DNA of 64,000 nt from Lachnospiraceae bacterium (GCA_017430085.1 JAFRNR010000014.1:43099-107098), one strand, 5' to 3'; positions 24,940 to 33,923 are shown, numbered from the stretch's first letter. Numbers and translations: made by a program. Notes: generated by a model not told the origin, from the letters alone.

Positions 24940-26032
24940 GAGAGGCCGCCTCAATTACGCGCTCCATCTGCTCTTTCGTCCCGACCGTGATGCGCAGACA
25001 GCCCTCCAGCGACGCGCTCTGCCGCACATCGCGCACGAAAATGTTCGCGGCCTCCCACTGCCGGCCCAGTACCGCTTTGATCTCCGGCGTGCGGCAGCGG
25101 ATCAGCACGAAATTCCCGCGGCTCTCAAAGGCTCTGATGTACTCGCTCAGCGGCCCTTCGTTGAACGCGCGGATGAACCGGTCGCGCGCCTCCTGCACTT
25201 CGCGCACGTACGCCCGCATGTATCCGACGTCCTGCAGTGCGGCCAGCGCGGCGACCTGCGTGAACGTATTGATGTTCTTCGGGTTGCGGATCTTGGAGAT
25301 CGTTTCGATGTTCTCGCGCGACGCCAGCAGGTACCCGAAGCGCAGGTTCGCCAGCCCGAAAGCCTTGGACAGTGTGCGCGTGATCAGCAGGTTGCCGTAC
25401 GAGCGCACCAGCGGGGCGACGGTCTGGTCCGCGAACTCCTGGTAGGCCTCGTCCACCAGGAAGCAGATCTCCGGGTAGTCCCGCAGAAAGCTTTCAATGA
25501 CGGCTTCCGGGACCAGCGTGCCGCTGGGGTTGTTGGGGTTGCAGATATAGACCAGGCGGGGCTTCACGGCCTCGATGCGGCGGCGGAAGCTCTCCTCATC
25601 GAAGACGAAATCCGCGCCCAGCTCGCCGTAAAACATCCGCGCGCCGGTGGATTCCGCGGTCAGGCGGAAGTTGTCGTAGGAAGGCCACAGGATCAGGACG
25701 CGGTCGCCTTCCTTCAGGTACGCGCGCACCAGGTATTCGTGCAGGCCGTCCGAGCCGCCGAAGTACTGGATGTTTTCCGCAGGCAGCTGCGTATAATCCG
25801 ACAGGGCCTGCATCAACTCCTCATTGAAGGTGGAGGGATACAGGTGGAAGAAGTCGTCCTGGTCCATCAGTTCCTTCAGGCGCCGGCGCACCAGCGGCGA
25901 AGGCGGGACGGCCGCTTCGTTCCAGTCCAGTTTCAGGATATCTTTCCGTTCCGCCGGGCTGACCGCCCAGATCTTGTGGGACGCAACGGTATAGGGTTTG
26001 ACCTGGTCAAGGCTTTCGTTCCAGAGACTCAC
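24923..26032 (-). CDS. HisC-like class I/II aminotransferase or decarboxylase
   Basis: Fold-type I PLP enzyme of 369 aa close to histidinol-phosphate aminotransferase and CobD: LDWNEAAVPPSP, FGGSDGLHEYLVRAYL, YICNPNNPSG, FLVDEAYQEF and TRTLSKAFGLANLRFGY with the PLP Lys. No histidine genes are nearby. It overlaps the HTH-cytidylyltransferase by 4 nt and follows licD, so it probably makes the amino-alcohol phosphate used by the cytidylyltransferase. Characterised capsule homologues in Campylobacter jejuni (Cj1436, Cj1437) make ethanolamine phosphate or serinol phosphate. Substrate here is inference. Confidence 0.85.
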   Translation of the reverse strand: MSLWNESLDQVKPYTVASHKIWAVSPAERKDILKLDWNEAAVPPSPLVRRRLKELMDQDDFFHLYPSTFNEELMQALSDYTQLPAENIQYFGGSDGLHEYLVRAYLKEGDRVLILWPSYDNFRLTAESTGARMFYGELGADFVFDEESFRRRIEAVKPRLVYICNPNNPSGTLVPEAVIESFLRDYPEICFLVDEAYQEFADQTVAPLVRSYGNLLITRTLSKAFGLANLRFGYLLASRENIETISKIRNPKNINTFTQVAALAALQDVGYMRAYVREVQEARDRFIRAFNEGPLSEYIRAFESRGNFVLIRCRTPEIKAVLGRQWEAANIFVRDVRQSASLEGCLRITVGTKEQMERVIEAASLAFLS

Positions 26033-26937
26033 AGCGCACCTCCGTAGTTTTCATAGGACGGATCCAGGGCCTTCAGCTCCGAAAACGTGTCGATCTCCTG
26101 CACGTCCTCCGCCAGGCACGGGCGGATCGCCACCCGGTAATTGTCGCGCAGCACCGCCATCGGCACCTGCTCCCAGTAATATTCCCGGCCGCCGGGCATG
26201 TCCGCCACGGTCTCCAAGTCCTGCGACAGCTTCCGGCCGTCCTCTTCGCTCCAGTAGGAAATGCCGATGACCTGGTAGCAGTCCAGGCCGCCGCGCCGTT
26301 CCTCCAGGATGTAGCCGCCGCGCGTGGTGAAGCACCAGTCGTCGGTACGTTCCGCGTAGACCCCCAGGAAGTTGGATTCATAATGGTACGGCGCGATCAG
26401 GGACGGCTTCTGCAGCAACAGATCCGCGTCGAAGATGTACGCGTTGGACAGCACGTCCTTCACACACAGCGCGGACAGGATGTTGTTGGCCTCGCCGTAG
26501 GCGGGGTTCTCCACGAAGCGGATCATGGGGTATTTCTCCAGCAGGACGTCAAAAGCCTCCGCCTTGTAGCCGCGGACGATGTAGATTTCTTTGATCCCAG
26601 CCGCCAGCACCGCGTCCAGCAGGCCGTCGATCAGCCGCTTCCCGTTCACGGAAATGAGCGGTTTGGGGATGTCCAGCGTGACCGGGGCCAGGCGCGAACC
26701 GAAGCCGGCCGCGATAAAAACCGCGCGGCGGACCCGGTACGGTTCCAGCGCCGCCAGACCGGCCGAGGTGATGCCGAGCTCCGAGAGCAGGCCGCGTTCC
26801 GCCAGCCCGCGCACCAGTTTGTTCACGGTGCCCAGGGAGAGGCCGCTTTTTGCCGCCAGCTGCCGCTGGGGCAGGGAGGTCTTCGCTTCCGCCAGCAGGG
26901 CCAGGATCTGGAATTCTTTTTTTGAAATGGGTGTCAT
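26029..26937 (-). CDS. Winged-helix/LicC-type cytidylyltransferase fusion
   Basis: A 302-aa two-domain protein. Residues of about 5-65 form a winged helix (FQILALLAEAKTSLPQRQLAAKSGLSLGTVNKLVRGL). Residues 70 onward are a nucleotidyltransferase: VFIAAGFGSRLAPVT, IPKPLISVNG, IVRGYKAEAF, NNILSAL and the metal Asp in IFDADLLL. The closest group is the CTP:phosphocholine cytidylyltransferase LicC, which lacks the helix. The start at 26937 has GAGGAA upstream. The promoter at 26971-26999 is embraced by a 12-bp inverted repeat, so the HTH domain may repress its own gene. It is coupled to the aminotransferase and follows licD. Confidence 0.9.
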   Translation of the reverse strand: MTPISKKEFQILALLAEAKTSLPQRQLAAKSGLSLGTVNKLVRGLAERGLLSELGITSAGLAALEPYRVRRAVFIAAGFGSRLAPVTLDIPKPLISVNGKRLIDGLLDAVLAAGIKEIYIVRGYKAEAFDVLLEKYPMIRFVENPAYGEANNILSALCVKDVLSNAYIFDADLLLQKPSLIAPYHYESNFLGVYAERTDDWCFTTRGGYILEERRGGLDCYQVIGISYWSEEDGRKLSQDLETVADMPGGREYYWEQVPMAVLRDNYRVAIRPCLAEDVQEIDTFSELKALDPSYENYGGAL

Positions 26938-26951
26938 GGGTTTCCTCGCAA

Positions 26952-26994
26952 AAATGTTCAGATATGTGGGATAATACCACTCATCTGAACATTT
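26952..26994 (-). promoter_or_regulatory. Operator-like dyad around the cytidylyltransferase promoter
   Basis: Perfect 12-bp inverted repeat AAATGTTCAGAT (26952-26963) / ATCTGAACATTT (26983-26994) separated by 19 bp. One arm lies in the -35/-10 spacer, the other just downstream of the -10, over the likely start site. This is the classic geometry of a repressor operator. The encoded protein's own winged helix is the best candidate ligand. Confidence 0.78.
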
Positions 26995-26999
26995 GTCAA
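26971..26999 (-). promoter_or_regulatory. Promoter of the cytidylyltransferase-aminotransferase unit
   Basis: TTGACA (revcomp of 26994-26999), a 17-nt spacer and TATTAT (revcomp of 26971-26976), a near-consensus sigma-A promoter 34 nt before the start codon. Confidence 0.85.
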
Positions 27000-27027
27000 G
27001 GTTTTTTGTTCAGTTTTTGCGTCGCAG

Positions 27028-27948
27028 TCAATCGAGTTGAACGCCATGCTCCGCCAGCACCTCTTTGTACGGCCGGTCCGGGTCGAAAATGAACTCCAGG
27101 TGGCCGCTGCTGCGGACGCCGCCGGGGGGCGGAGACATGTAGTCGCCGTACTCGCGGGTCAGGAAGTCGTCATAGCCGGCGGGGATGGGGAGTTCGATGC
27201 CTTCGAAGGGGACGAGGATCTGCTCCGCCAGGTCCGCTTTCGGGAAATAGTTGCTGTGGTAGGCGTCCACGGTGATCACGGCGTGGGAGACGTAAGCGGT
27301 CTCACGGCCCTCGAAGCTGCGGGCCAGGCGGTCGATCTCCTTCCGGTTTTCATAGGGGTCGCGGCCGGACCAGCTGTCGGCGCGCGCCTGCTCCTCCGGG
27401 GAAAGGTGCGGGTGGGAGCGCCGCATGTAGGAGGAATTGTCGCGGTTCAGGGCCATGATCCGGTGATACAGCGGCTCGCCCTCCTCCGGGACCCACGGGT
27501 CCAGCGGGAAAATGTCCGCCATCACGCCCTGATTGATAGGCTGGTACATAAAGGACGGAGTCGCGGCCGTGGTGCGGCTGTTGCGGAGTTTTGCATAGCT
27601 GTAGAAGTAGCCCGGATCGGTGTCCGGTGTCTGCAGGAAATAGGGTTCGGAAAACCATTCGGGATGGGCCAGGAGCTCCTCGTAATCCGCGCGGGGCATG
27701 GCGATGTCGATGTCATCGTCCCAGGGGATGAAGCCGTGATGGCGCACGGCGCCGAGCATGGAACCGCCCACCAGGAAGCAGGTGAGGCCGTGGTCCCGGC
27801 AGGTCTCGTACAGCGTGCGCGCGAGGTCCAGTTCCACCAGCCAGAGCTTCTTCCGCCAGGTCTCCACGGGGAAGTCCCAGCGCACGTCCGGTTCCAGCCA
27901 GGTCCTGTCCCAGCCCATTTTCCGCAGGATGCGCGTGGTTTCTTTCAT
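27028..27948 (-). CDS. LicD family phosphotransferase
   Basis: LicD nucleotidyltransferase-fold protein of 306 aa that transfers phosphocholine-like groups from a CDP donor to a surface glycan. The core is CFLVGGSMLGAVRHHGFIPWDDDIDIAM, with the catalytic Asp cluster WDDDID (about residues 75-80). The start at 27948 has GGGGAGGAAG upstream; the longer frame to 28365 is a shadow of the CPBP gene. It overlaps that gene by 4 nt. With the LicC-like and HisC-like genes downstream it forms a decoration module for teichoic acid or capsule. Confidence 0.9.
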   Translation of the reverse strand: MKETTRILRKMGWDRTWLEPDVRWDFPVETWRKKLWLVELDLARTLYETCRDHGLTCFLVGGSMLGAVRHHGFIPWDDDIDIAMPRADYEELLAHPEWFSEPYFLQTPDTDPGYFYSYAKLRNSRTTAATPSFMYQPINQGVMADIFPLDPWVPEEGEPLYHRIMALNRDNSSYMRRSHPHLSPEEQARADSWSGRDPYENRKEIDRLARSFEGRETAYVSHAVITVDAYHSNYFPKADLAEQILVPFEGIELPIPAGYDDFLTREYGDYMSPPPGGVRSSGHLEFIFDPDRPYKEVLAEHGVQLD

Positions 27949-28733
27949 TTCTTCCTCCCCAGTTTCAGGAACGGTTTGCCGCGCCGGATGAGTTCGCCGC
28001 GGCGGGTAATGACCGCGGCGCTGACCGCAAAGAACAGGGCCGTCAGGATCAGGGCCAGGCCGGACTGCTTCTCCAGGAAACGGTCGCCGGCGGCCACCCA
28101 GAGTCCGGGCAGGACCTGCGCGGCGTCGATGAGGCCGTGGATCAGGATCACCAGGAGCAGGCTGCCGCTCCGGGTATAGACTGTCTGCAGGAACAGGGCC
28201 GTCAGCGTGGCGAAGACCGCCTGCAGGACGACCGTTCCGGGGGCTGACGTGAGCAGGTTCACGAGGTGCATCGCGCCGAAGACCACGGCGACGGCCAGGA
28301 AATCCCGCGCCTTGTATTTGCCTTCTTCCTCGAACAGGAGGCGGCCCCAGAGACGGAAAACGCACTCCTCCCAGAAGGCGGTCAGGACGAGGCTGACGAG
28401 GACGGAGAGAAGGCTGCCCGCTGACGGCGACTGCGTCGCGGGGCCCAGGCCGAACGCCAGATAGACTGCGGGGGCGACCAGGGAGACGAGGATCAGCAGC
28501 GGCAGCAGCGGCCGGTTCCGCAGGGGGATGCGGGCCGCCCCGCCGGCCAGGGCAAGCGCGCCGATCCCGACCGCCAGCTTGACAGCGGAGGACACGATCG
28601 GGAAACTGCTGTTCCGGTCTGCATAAGCGCCGGCGGTCACCAGGACGGTGGCAGCCAGGCAGAACAGAAAATAGGCGCCGAGCCGCCGGCCTTCGGGCAG
28701 GCCGCGCATTTCTTCGAGAAAGTTTTTGTGCAT
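27945..28733 (-). CDS. CPBP family intramembrane metalloprotease
   Basis: Integral membrane protein of 262 aa with about seven helices. Motif 1 is WEECVFR (EExxxR, residues of about 120-126), motif 2 FGAMHLVN and motif 3 HGLIDA carry the His ligands of the CAAX-protease/bacteriocin-processing (CPBP, Abi) family. The C-terminal tail is basic. It is coupled to licD by a 4-nt overlap. The substrate is unknown; it may be unrelated to the decoration genes. Confidence 0.88.
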   Translation of the reverse strand: MHKNFLEEMRGLPEGRRLGAYFLFCLAATVLVTAGAYADRNSSFPIVSSAVKLAVGIGALALAGGAARIPLRNRPLLPLLILVSLVAPAVYLAFGLGPATQSPSAGSLLSVLVSLVLTAFWEECVFRLWGRLLFEEEGKYKARDFLAVAVVFGAMHLVNLLTSAPGTVVLQAVFATLTALFLQTVYTRSGSLLLVILIHGLIDAAQVLPGLWVAAGDRFLEKQSGLALILTALFFAVSAAVITRRGELIRRGKPFLKLGRKK

Positions 28734-28821
28734 GGTTATCCTTCAGAAGTTCGGGGCATCCGCCCCTTTATTGTTTGCGAGGGTGTCGCGGCGGTTTTCA
28801 GACTGTCGCGCGGCGGCGATT

Positions 28822-30336
28822 TCAGACCGTCGCGCGGTCCCGGACCAGCTCCAGGCGGCGTACCGTCTGGCCGATCTGACGGGCCGTATCGCCCGCGGTC
28901 ATGGCCGTGGGGCCGATATCCAGTTCCGCTCGTTCGCCGGCCAGCCCGCACAGGTACGCGCCGGCGGCAGCCAGCTTCGGAAGGCTTCCCTCTCCGTAGC
29001 CGAGCAGGGCCGCGAGGACGCCGGAAAGGACGTCGCCGCTGCCCGCGGTCGCCATGCCCGCGCAGCCGCGGTCCGTGATCCAGGTCTCCGTGCCGTCGGT
29101 CACCACGGTCCCGCTGCCCTTTAATAGCACGGTGCAGCGCCATTCTTCCGCCAGCTGCTTCGCATAACGGAGCGGTTCCCGCTCGATCTCCGCCGCCGGG
29201 ACGCCCAGCAGGCGGGAGGCTTCGCCCAGATGGGGCGTGAGCAGGACCTGCGCGCGGGACTCATGCAGCGCGGCGGGGCCCAGTTCGGACAGGGCGAACA
29301 GTCCGTCCGCGTCGATCACCAGGCGGCCTTCAAAATGCGCCAGCACATAGGCCAGCGCCTGTTTTACCGCTTCGCCGCGGCCGATTCCCATCCCGAAGGA
29401 CAGGGTCTTCACGCGCCGCAGCAGGGCGGCCCATTCTTCTTCCGCAAAAGCCAGTTCACCCGCCCCGTTTTCCGAGAGGGGAAACAGCGTGCTTTCGAGT
29501 ACCAGCGGTGCGATCAGGGGGCACAGGCTGCGGGGCGCCGCCGCCACCGCCACGCCGGCTCCGCTGCGCATCGCCGCGCAGGCCATCGCCGCCAGCCGCG
29601 GAGCGCCGCTGTAGGGCAGCGAACCTCCGGCCAGCCCGGCATAGCCGTATTTTCCTTTATGGGACCAGTGTTCCCGGCGCGGGATACAAGCCGCCGCGTC
29701 CGCTTCTTCCATCAGCCGTGCGTCCACTGCCAGCGGCGGGATCCCGATATCCGCGTTGACCAGCTCGCCCCGCACGTCGCGCGCCCGGCCCAGGAAATGC
29801 CCCGGCTTCAGTGACCCGATCGAAACCGTCCGGTCCGCCTTCACCGCGCACTCCCCCAGCCCGCTGTCACCCGACAAACCGCTGGGGATGTCCACGGAGA
29901 CCACATATGCGCCGCTCGCGTTGATCTGCCGGATGGCGTCCGCGGTCAGTCCGCGCGGCTCCCCGGAGAACCCGGTGCCCAGCAGGCAGTCCGCCAGCGC
30001 GGTGAAGCCACTCAAATCCGTGCCCGCCTCATACGGCACAAGCGGGATGCCCCGCTCCCGGCACTGCGCACGGTAAAACGCCCCGTCTTCCGAAGCTTTC
30101 TCCGACAGGGTAAAGACCGTGACCGGGAGGCCGCGCGCTTCCAGCAGCAGCGCCAGTGCATAGCCGTCGCCGCCGTTGCCGCCGCTGCCGCACAGGATCC
30201 CCGTCCGGCCGGAAAAGCGGCCTTTTTCCGCCACGGCGGCAGCCGCCCGGCCCATCAGTTCCCGGCCCGGCGTTCCCGCCGCAATGCACGCGGCGTCGCT
30301 GTCCCGCATCGTTTGTACGGATACGATCTCCTGCAT
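28822..30336 (-). CDS. Bifunctional NAD(P)HX epimerase/dehydratase
   Basis: Fused metabolite-repair enzyme of 504 aa. The N-terminal epimerase domain (about 1-215) has GRELMGRAAA, CGSGGNGGDGYALALLL and DIPSGLSGDSG. The C-terminal ADP-dependent dehydratase (ribokinase fold, about 225-500) has HKGKYGYAGLAGGS, VLLTPHLGEASRL, LLKGSGTVVTDG and ATAGSGDVLSGVLAAL. It restores hydrated NAD(P)H. The start at 30336 lies just after the LRR gene stop and no strong RBS is visible there, so coupling is likely and the exact start is uncertain. Confidence 0.94.
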   Translation of the reverse strand: MQEIVSVQTMRDSDAACIAAGTPGRELMGRAAAAVAEKGRFSGRTGILCGSGGNGGDGYALALLLEARGLPVTVFTLSEKASEDGAFYRAQCRERGIPLVPYEAGTDLSGFTALADCLLGTGFSGEPRGLTADAIRQINASGAYVVSVDIPSGLSGDSGLGECAVKADRTVSIGSLKPGHFLGRARDVRGELVNADIGIPPLAVDARLMEEADAAACIPRREHWSHKGKYGYAGLAGGSLPYSGAPRLAAMACAAMRSGAGVAVAAAPRSLCPLIAPLVLESTLFPLSENGAGELAFAEEEWAALLRRVKTLSFGMGIGRGEAVKQALAYVLAHFEGRLVIDADGLFALSELGPAALHESRAQVLLTPHLGEASRLLGVPAAEIEREPLRYAKQLAEEWRCTVLLKGSGTVVTDGTETWITDRGCAGMATAGSGDVLSGVLAALLGYGEGSLPKLAAAGAYLCGLAGERAELDIGPTAMTAGDTARQIGQTVRRLELVRDRATV

Positions 30337-30337
30337 A

Positions 30338-32689
30338 TTATTTGACCGTCAGTTTAACGGTATCGGATACCAGCGTCCGTCCGTGCGCATCCGTCACGAT
30401 GCAGCGGAACATGTATCCGTTCCGGCCTGACGTGACCCCCACCGAGATGGTTCTCTTACTACCCCAGTTTTTCCAGCTCCTTCCGCCGTCCTTGCTGTAT
30501 AACCACTGATAGTTCAGGCCCACGCCGGTCGCCGTCACGGAAAACGTGACCGTATCGCCCACTTTGCCGCTCTTAGATGTCGGCTGGGACGTGATCTCCG
30601 GGAAGACCGTCAGTTTCACCATGTCGGAGCTGGCGGTGGTGCCGTAGGGATCCGTGACCTTGCACATAAAATGATACTGGTCCCGGCCCGCCGTGACCGC
30701 TACCGAAATGGACTTTCCTTTGCCCCAGCGGCTCCAGGTGCCTCCGTCCTTTTTGTAATACCACTGGTATTCCAGGTCTTTCCCTTTTGCTTCCGCCGTA
30801 AATACGGCCGTTTCCCCTACGCAGCAGTGCTGAGGCTTCGGGTTCCGCGTAAAGACCGGAACGACGGCCAGCCTGGCGGCATTCGAGACGGCCTGGTTGC
30901 CGAACGCATCGGTCACGATGCAGCGGAACAGATACCCGGCGCGGGACTCCGTTGCCACGACCGTCATTTTTTTCTTGGTCGACCAGCTCCCCCAGGTATT
31001 GCCTTCGTCCCGGCTGTACTGCCATTGATAGGTCAGATCTTTTCCGTATGCCTTGATGCTGAACGTTGCCGTCTTATCGATCTGGACCTTCTTTCCTTTG
31101 AGCTGCCCTTCGAAACAGGCCATGACCCACAGACTTGCCGGTTCGGTGATCAGCGTGTTTCCGGCGGCATCTTTTACGACACAGTGGTATTTCATGCCGT
31201 TCAGATTCACTCTCGTATTGACCTGGATCGTCGGCGGGTCGATCCCGTCCCACGAGGTCATCGGCCAGAAAAATTCTTCGCCGTCTTCGTTGGTTTCTAA
31301 ATACTCCCAGCGGTACGATGCCGCATTGACCGCCGTGACCGAAAACTCCGCGGGGGACCCCGCCGCTGCCACCGTGTCCTGCGGCTGTGCGACGATGCTG
31401 AGCACCTGCAGGGTGACGACGCGGCTCGTCACCGACGCCGAACCGTTGCTGACAACACATTTATACCGGTAACCGTCATGCCGTGCCAGCGTCGTCAGCT
31501 GATAACTGTCCGTTATGCCGCTGTCTGCGTGAACGGCCGCCCAGCCGGTCCACCCGGGCTTGGAATAATACCACTGATAAGTCAGGTCCCTGCCTTCTGC
31601 GGTCAGGGACAGCGTGGCAAGCTTTCCGTCGGCGGAATACCAGATCTCGGGAGGCTGCTCCGTAATGCTCACCGGTCTGCCCAGGAAATGGATCTCCGCC
31701 TGTTCCGGGAAACAGGCCGTTCCCAGGCTTACTGTGTTCCAGTCTGCCTCTTCTCCGAAGAAATTCACGTCGCCGAGAGCCGTGCAGGCCGCAAACGCGC
31801 GGTTTCCGATGCTCTGCAGACTGTATTGGAGTGCGATCTCCGTCAGGGCCGTGCATCCGTAAAAAGCTTTTTCGCCGATCTCACTGAGCCGGCCGGGGAA
31901 CTCCGCCGTTTTCAGGCCGGAGCAAAGATTAAAAGCCAGATCCCCGATCCCGGTCAGACCGTCCGGGAACGTGATGCTTTCCAGCGCATAGCAGTCGGAA
32001 AAAGCTTCCTGCCCGATCTCCGTCAAGGTGTCCGGGAACGTCACGTCCGTCAGTTTGCTGCATCCCATGAACATGCCGGCAGGGAGAGTCTGTATCTCTG
32101 CCAGGATCGTCACGGATGTGAGTTCCGTGCAGTTCTTGAACACATCCGGCCCGATGGATGCCGTATTGGCCGGGACCGTGACGCTCTTCAGATTTTTGCA
32201 GTTCAGGAAGCAGCTCCCGCCCAGACTGTAGACCCCGGCCGGGATCGTGATCCCCGAGAGAGCCGTGCATCCGCTGAAAGTGTATGCTTCAAGATCTCCG
32301 ATCCCGTCGGGAAGCGTCACGGAACTGAGTTTTTTGCAGTTCCGGAAGGCGCTTTCTCCCACGCTGATCACGCTGTCCGGGATCGTCACGGAAGTGGCGC
32401 AGCGGCAGTCATAGAAGGCATAGCGGCCGATACTGGTGACACCGCTGCCGATCACGATCTTCAGGATCCCGTCGGTCGTGCTGGACGAATACCACGGCGC
32501 TTTGTTGTCCGAACTGTCATAATTGTACATGTTGCCGGACCCGCTGATCTGCAGGGTCCGGCTGCTTTCATCATAGCTGTAGGTCAGATCCGGGCCGCAC
32601 TGTCCCGAAGAAGCCGCTTCCGCGCTCCTTCCGGCACACAGGATCAGGATCAGGGCAGCCACTGCCGGTATCCATTTCCAGAGCTTCAT
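30338..32689 (-). CDS. Secreted BspA-type leucine-rich repeat protein with Ig-like domains
   Basis: Secreted protein of 783 aa. A signal peptide (MKLWKWIPAVAALILILC..SAEAA) is followed by a beta-rich segment and about ten BspA/LRR_5 repeats (about 80-330; units such as SVTIPDSVISVGESAFRNCK). The second half holds several Ig-like domains of about 85 residues with YQWYYSKDGG..W and YMFRCIVTDAHG repeats. No LPxTG or other cell-wall anchor is seen at the C-terminus. I start at 32689, with AAAGGAG 9 nt upstream; the ATG at 32707 lacks one. BspA-type repeats often mediate adhesion. It is probably co-transcribed with the NAD(P)HX enzyme. Confidence 0.9.
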   Translation of the reverse strand: MKLWKWIPAVAALILILCAGRSAEAASSGQCGPDLTYSYDESSRTLQISGSGNMYNYDSSDNKAPWYSSSTTDGILKIVIGSGVTSIGRYAFYDCRCATSVTIPDSVISVGESAFRNCKKLSSVTLPDGIGDLEAYTFSGCTALSGITIPAGVYSLGGSCFLNCKNLKSVTVPANTASIGPDVFKNCTELTSVTILAEIQTLPAGMFMGCSKLTDVTFPDTLTEIGQEAFSDCYALESITFPDGLTGIGDLAFNLCSGLKTAEFPGRLSEIGEKAFYGCTALTEIALQYSLQSIGNRAFAACTALGDVNFFGEEADWNTVSLGTACFPEQAEIHFLGRPVSITEQPPEIWYSADGKLATLSLTAEGRDLTYQWYYSKPGWTGWAAVHADSGITDSYQLTTLARHDGYRYKCVVSNGSASVTSRVVTLQVLSIVAQPQDTVAAAGSPAEFSVTAVNAASYRWEYLETNEDGEEFFWPMTSWDGIDPPTIQVNTRVNLNGMKYHCVVKDAAGNTLITEPASLWVMACFEGQLKGKKVQIDKTATFSIKAYGKDLTYQWQYSRDEGNTWGSWSTKKKMTVVATESRAGYLFRCIVTDAFGNQAVSNAARLAVVPVFTRNPKPQHCCVGETAVFTAEAKGKDLEYQWYYKKDGGTWSRWGKGKSISVAVTAGRDQYHFMCKVTDPYGTTASSDMVKLTVFPEITSQPTSKSGKVGDTVTFSVTATGVGLNYQWLYSKDGGRSWKNWGSKRTISVGVTSGRNGYMFRCIVTDAHGRTLVSDTVKLTVK

Positions 32690-32730
32690 ACTGCTTGCTC
32701 CTTTCATATGCAGGTCCGTGCCGGTTTCGG

Positions 32731-33546
32731 TCAGGCCTGATGCAGATGCACGTCCACCTGCTGGCGCGGCATCGCGATGCCGGCCGCCTGCAGTTCGTTC
32801 TTGGCGCTCTCCAGCAGGTCGAAATACACGTCCCAGTAATTGGCCGTCGCCGTCCAGGCGCGGCAGGTCAGTTCCACGTTGCCGCCGCTCTGCGTGCAGA
32901 CGCGGGCGAACGGGGTCGGATCCTGCAGGACCTTTTCGTTCTTCTCCATCACGGACTGCAGGATGTCCTTCGCCAGATTGAAATCGCTGCCGTAGGCAAT
33001 GGCGAAAGTGTGATCCACGCGGCGGATGTCTTTTTCGGTGTAGTTGATGATGTTGCTGGCCGAGGCGCTGCCGTTCGGGATATACACGACGCGGTTGTCC
33101 ACGGTGACCAGCTTGGTGCTGACCAGGTTGATGGCTTCCACGGTGCCCGCCTGCCCGGCCACTTCCACGTAGTCTTCCACTTTATACGGGCGCGTCACCA
33201 GCAGCAGTACGCCGCCGGCGATATTGCCCAGCGCGCCGTTCACGGCCAGGCCGATCATGACGCCCAAGGAGGCGATCAGCGCGGCCACGCCGCTCGTATC
33301 GATGCCCAGATATCCCACCAGCGCCAGCACGACCAGCACCTTGGCGACTGCCTTGCCCGCGCTGACGAACGTCCGGACCAGCGTTTTGTCCAGTTTCCCG
33401 GCCGCATCCAGTTTGGCTCCGACCTTTTTCCCGATCCGGTTGATCAGTTTGAAGGCGATCCAGAGAATGATCAGAGCGATCAGTATCTTGATTCCCGCAT
33501 TCGTTACCCATCCGATGACCGTATTGCCCAGTTCGCTCCAGTTCAT
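32731..33546 (-). CDS. Small-conductance mechanosensitive channel (MscS family)
   Basis: MscS-type channel of 271 aa with three N-terminal helices; the pore helix region reads GVMIGLAVNGALGNIAGGVLLLVTRPYKVEDYVEV (about 90-125), a textbook TM3 and its extension. The cytoplasmic vestibule follows (VYIPNGSASASNIINY). It relieves osmotic pressure. A promoter lies at 33606-33634. Length matches E. coli MscS (286). Confidence 0.94.
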   Translation of the reverse strand: MNWSELGNTVIGWVTNAGIKILIALIILWIAFKLINRIGKKVGAKLDAAGKLDKTLVRTFVSAGKAVAKVLVVLALVGYLGIDTSGVAALIASLGVMIGLAVNGALGNIAGGVLLLVTRPYKVEDYVEVAGQAGTVEAINLVSTKLVTVDNRVVYIPNGSASASNIINYTEKDIRRVDHTFAIAYGSDFNLAKDILQSVMEKNEKVLQDPTPFARVCTQSGGNVELTCRAWTATANYWDVYFDLLESAKNELQAAGIAMPRQQVDVHLHQA

Positions 33547-33605
33547 GATATGAGACCTCCTAAAATTATCAGAATTCCGGCAATCTTCTGCCGTCTTTGC
33601 CTATC

Positions 33606-33634
33606 ATTTTATTCTTTTTCGCCGCGCCCGTCAA
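33606..33634 (-). promoter_or_regulatory. Promoter of the mscS gene
   Basis: TTGACG (revcomp of 33629-33634), a 17-nt spacer and TAAAAT (revcomp of 33606-33611), about 60 nt upstream of the start. Confidence 0.7.
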
Positions 33635-33652
33635 TCAGAACCTGCGGGCATC

Positions 33653-33679
33653 AAAAAAGGGCGGATTGATCCGCCCTTT
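33653..33679 (-). terminator. Terminator of the ferredoxin gene
   Basis: AAAGGGCGGA-TCAA-TCCGCCC followed by TTTTTT on the minus strand, 20 nt after the ferredoxin stop. Confidence 0.9.
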
Positions 33680-33699
33680 GTGCGTGGTCCGGGGACCGC

Positions 33700-33870
33700 T
33701 TACTCTAACTCGATAGTCCCGACGGGGCAGCCGGCCGCGCAGGCGCCGCATTCGATGCAGGCATCGGGGTTGATCTCATACTTGCCGTCGCCTTCCGCGA
33801 TCGCGCCCACAGGGCAGGTACCGGCGCAGGCGCCGCAGGAGATGCAGTCATCACCGATCTTATAAGCCAT
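33700..33870 (-). CDS. 2[4Fe-4S] ferredoxin
   Basis: Clostridial-type ferredoxin of 56 aa, read directly from sequence: two CxxCxxCxxxCP clusters, CISCGACAGTCPVGAI in the first half and CIECGACAAGCPVGTI in the second, joined by KYEINPDA. It carries low-potential electrons in the cytoplasm. A GGAGG lies 8 nt upstream of the ATG at 33870. It is monocistronic: its own promoter lies at 33924-33951 and its own terminator at 33653-33679. Confidence 0.96.
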   Translation of the reverse strand: MAYKIGDDCISCGACAGTCPVGAIAEGDGKYEINPDACIECGACAAGCPVGTIELE

Positions 33871-33923
33871 TGTTTACTCCTCCTTTTCGGTTCATTCCCT
33901 GGATGTTCCTCTCATCCACGTGC

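Noticed and set aside
27949..28365. N-terminal extension of LicD to 445 aa
   Set aside because: The extra part is a shadow of the CPBP protease gene, and the LicD domain begins at the RBS-supported ATG at 27948.
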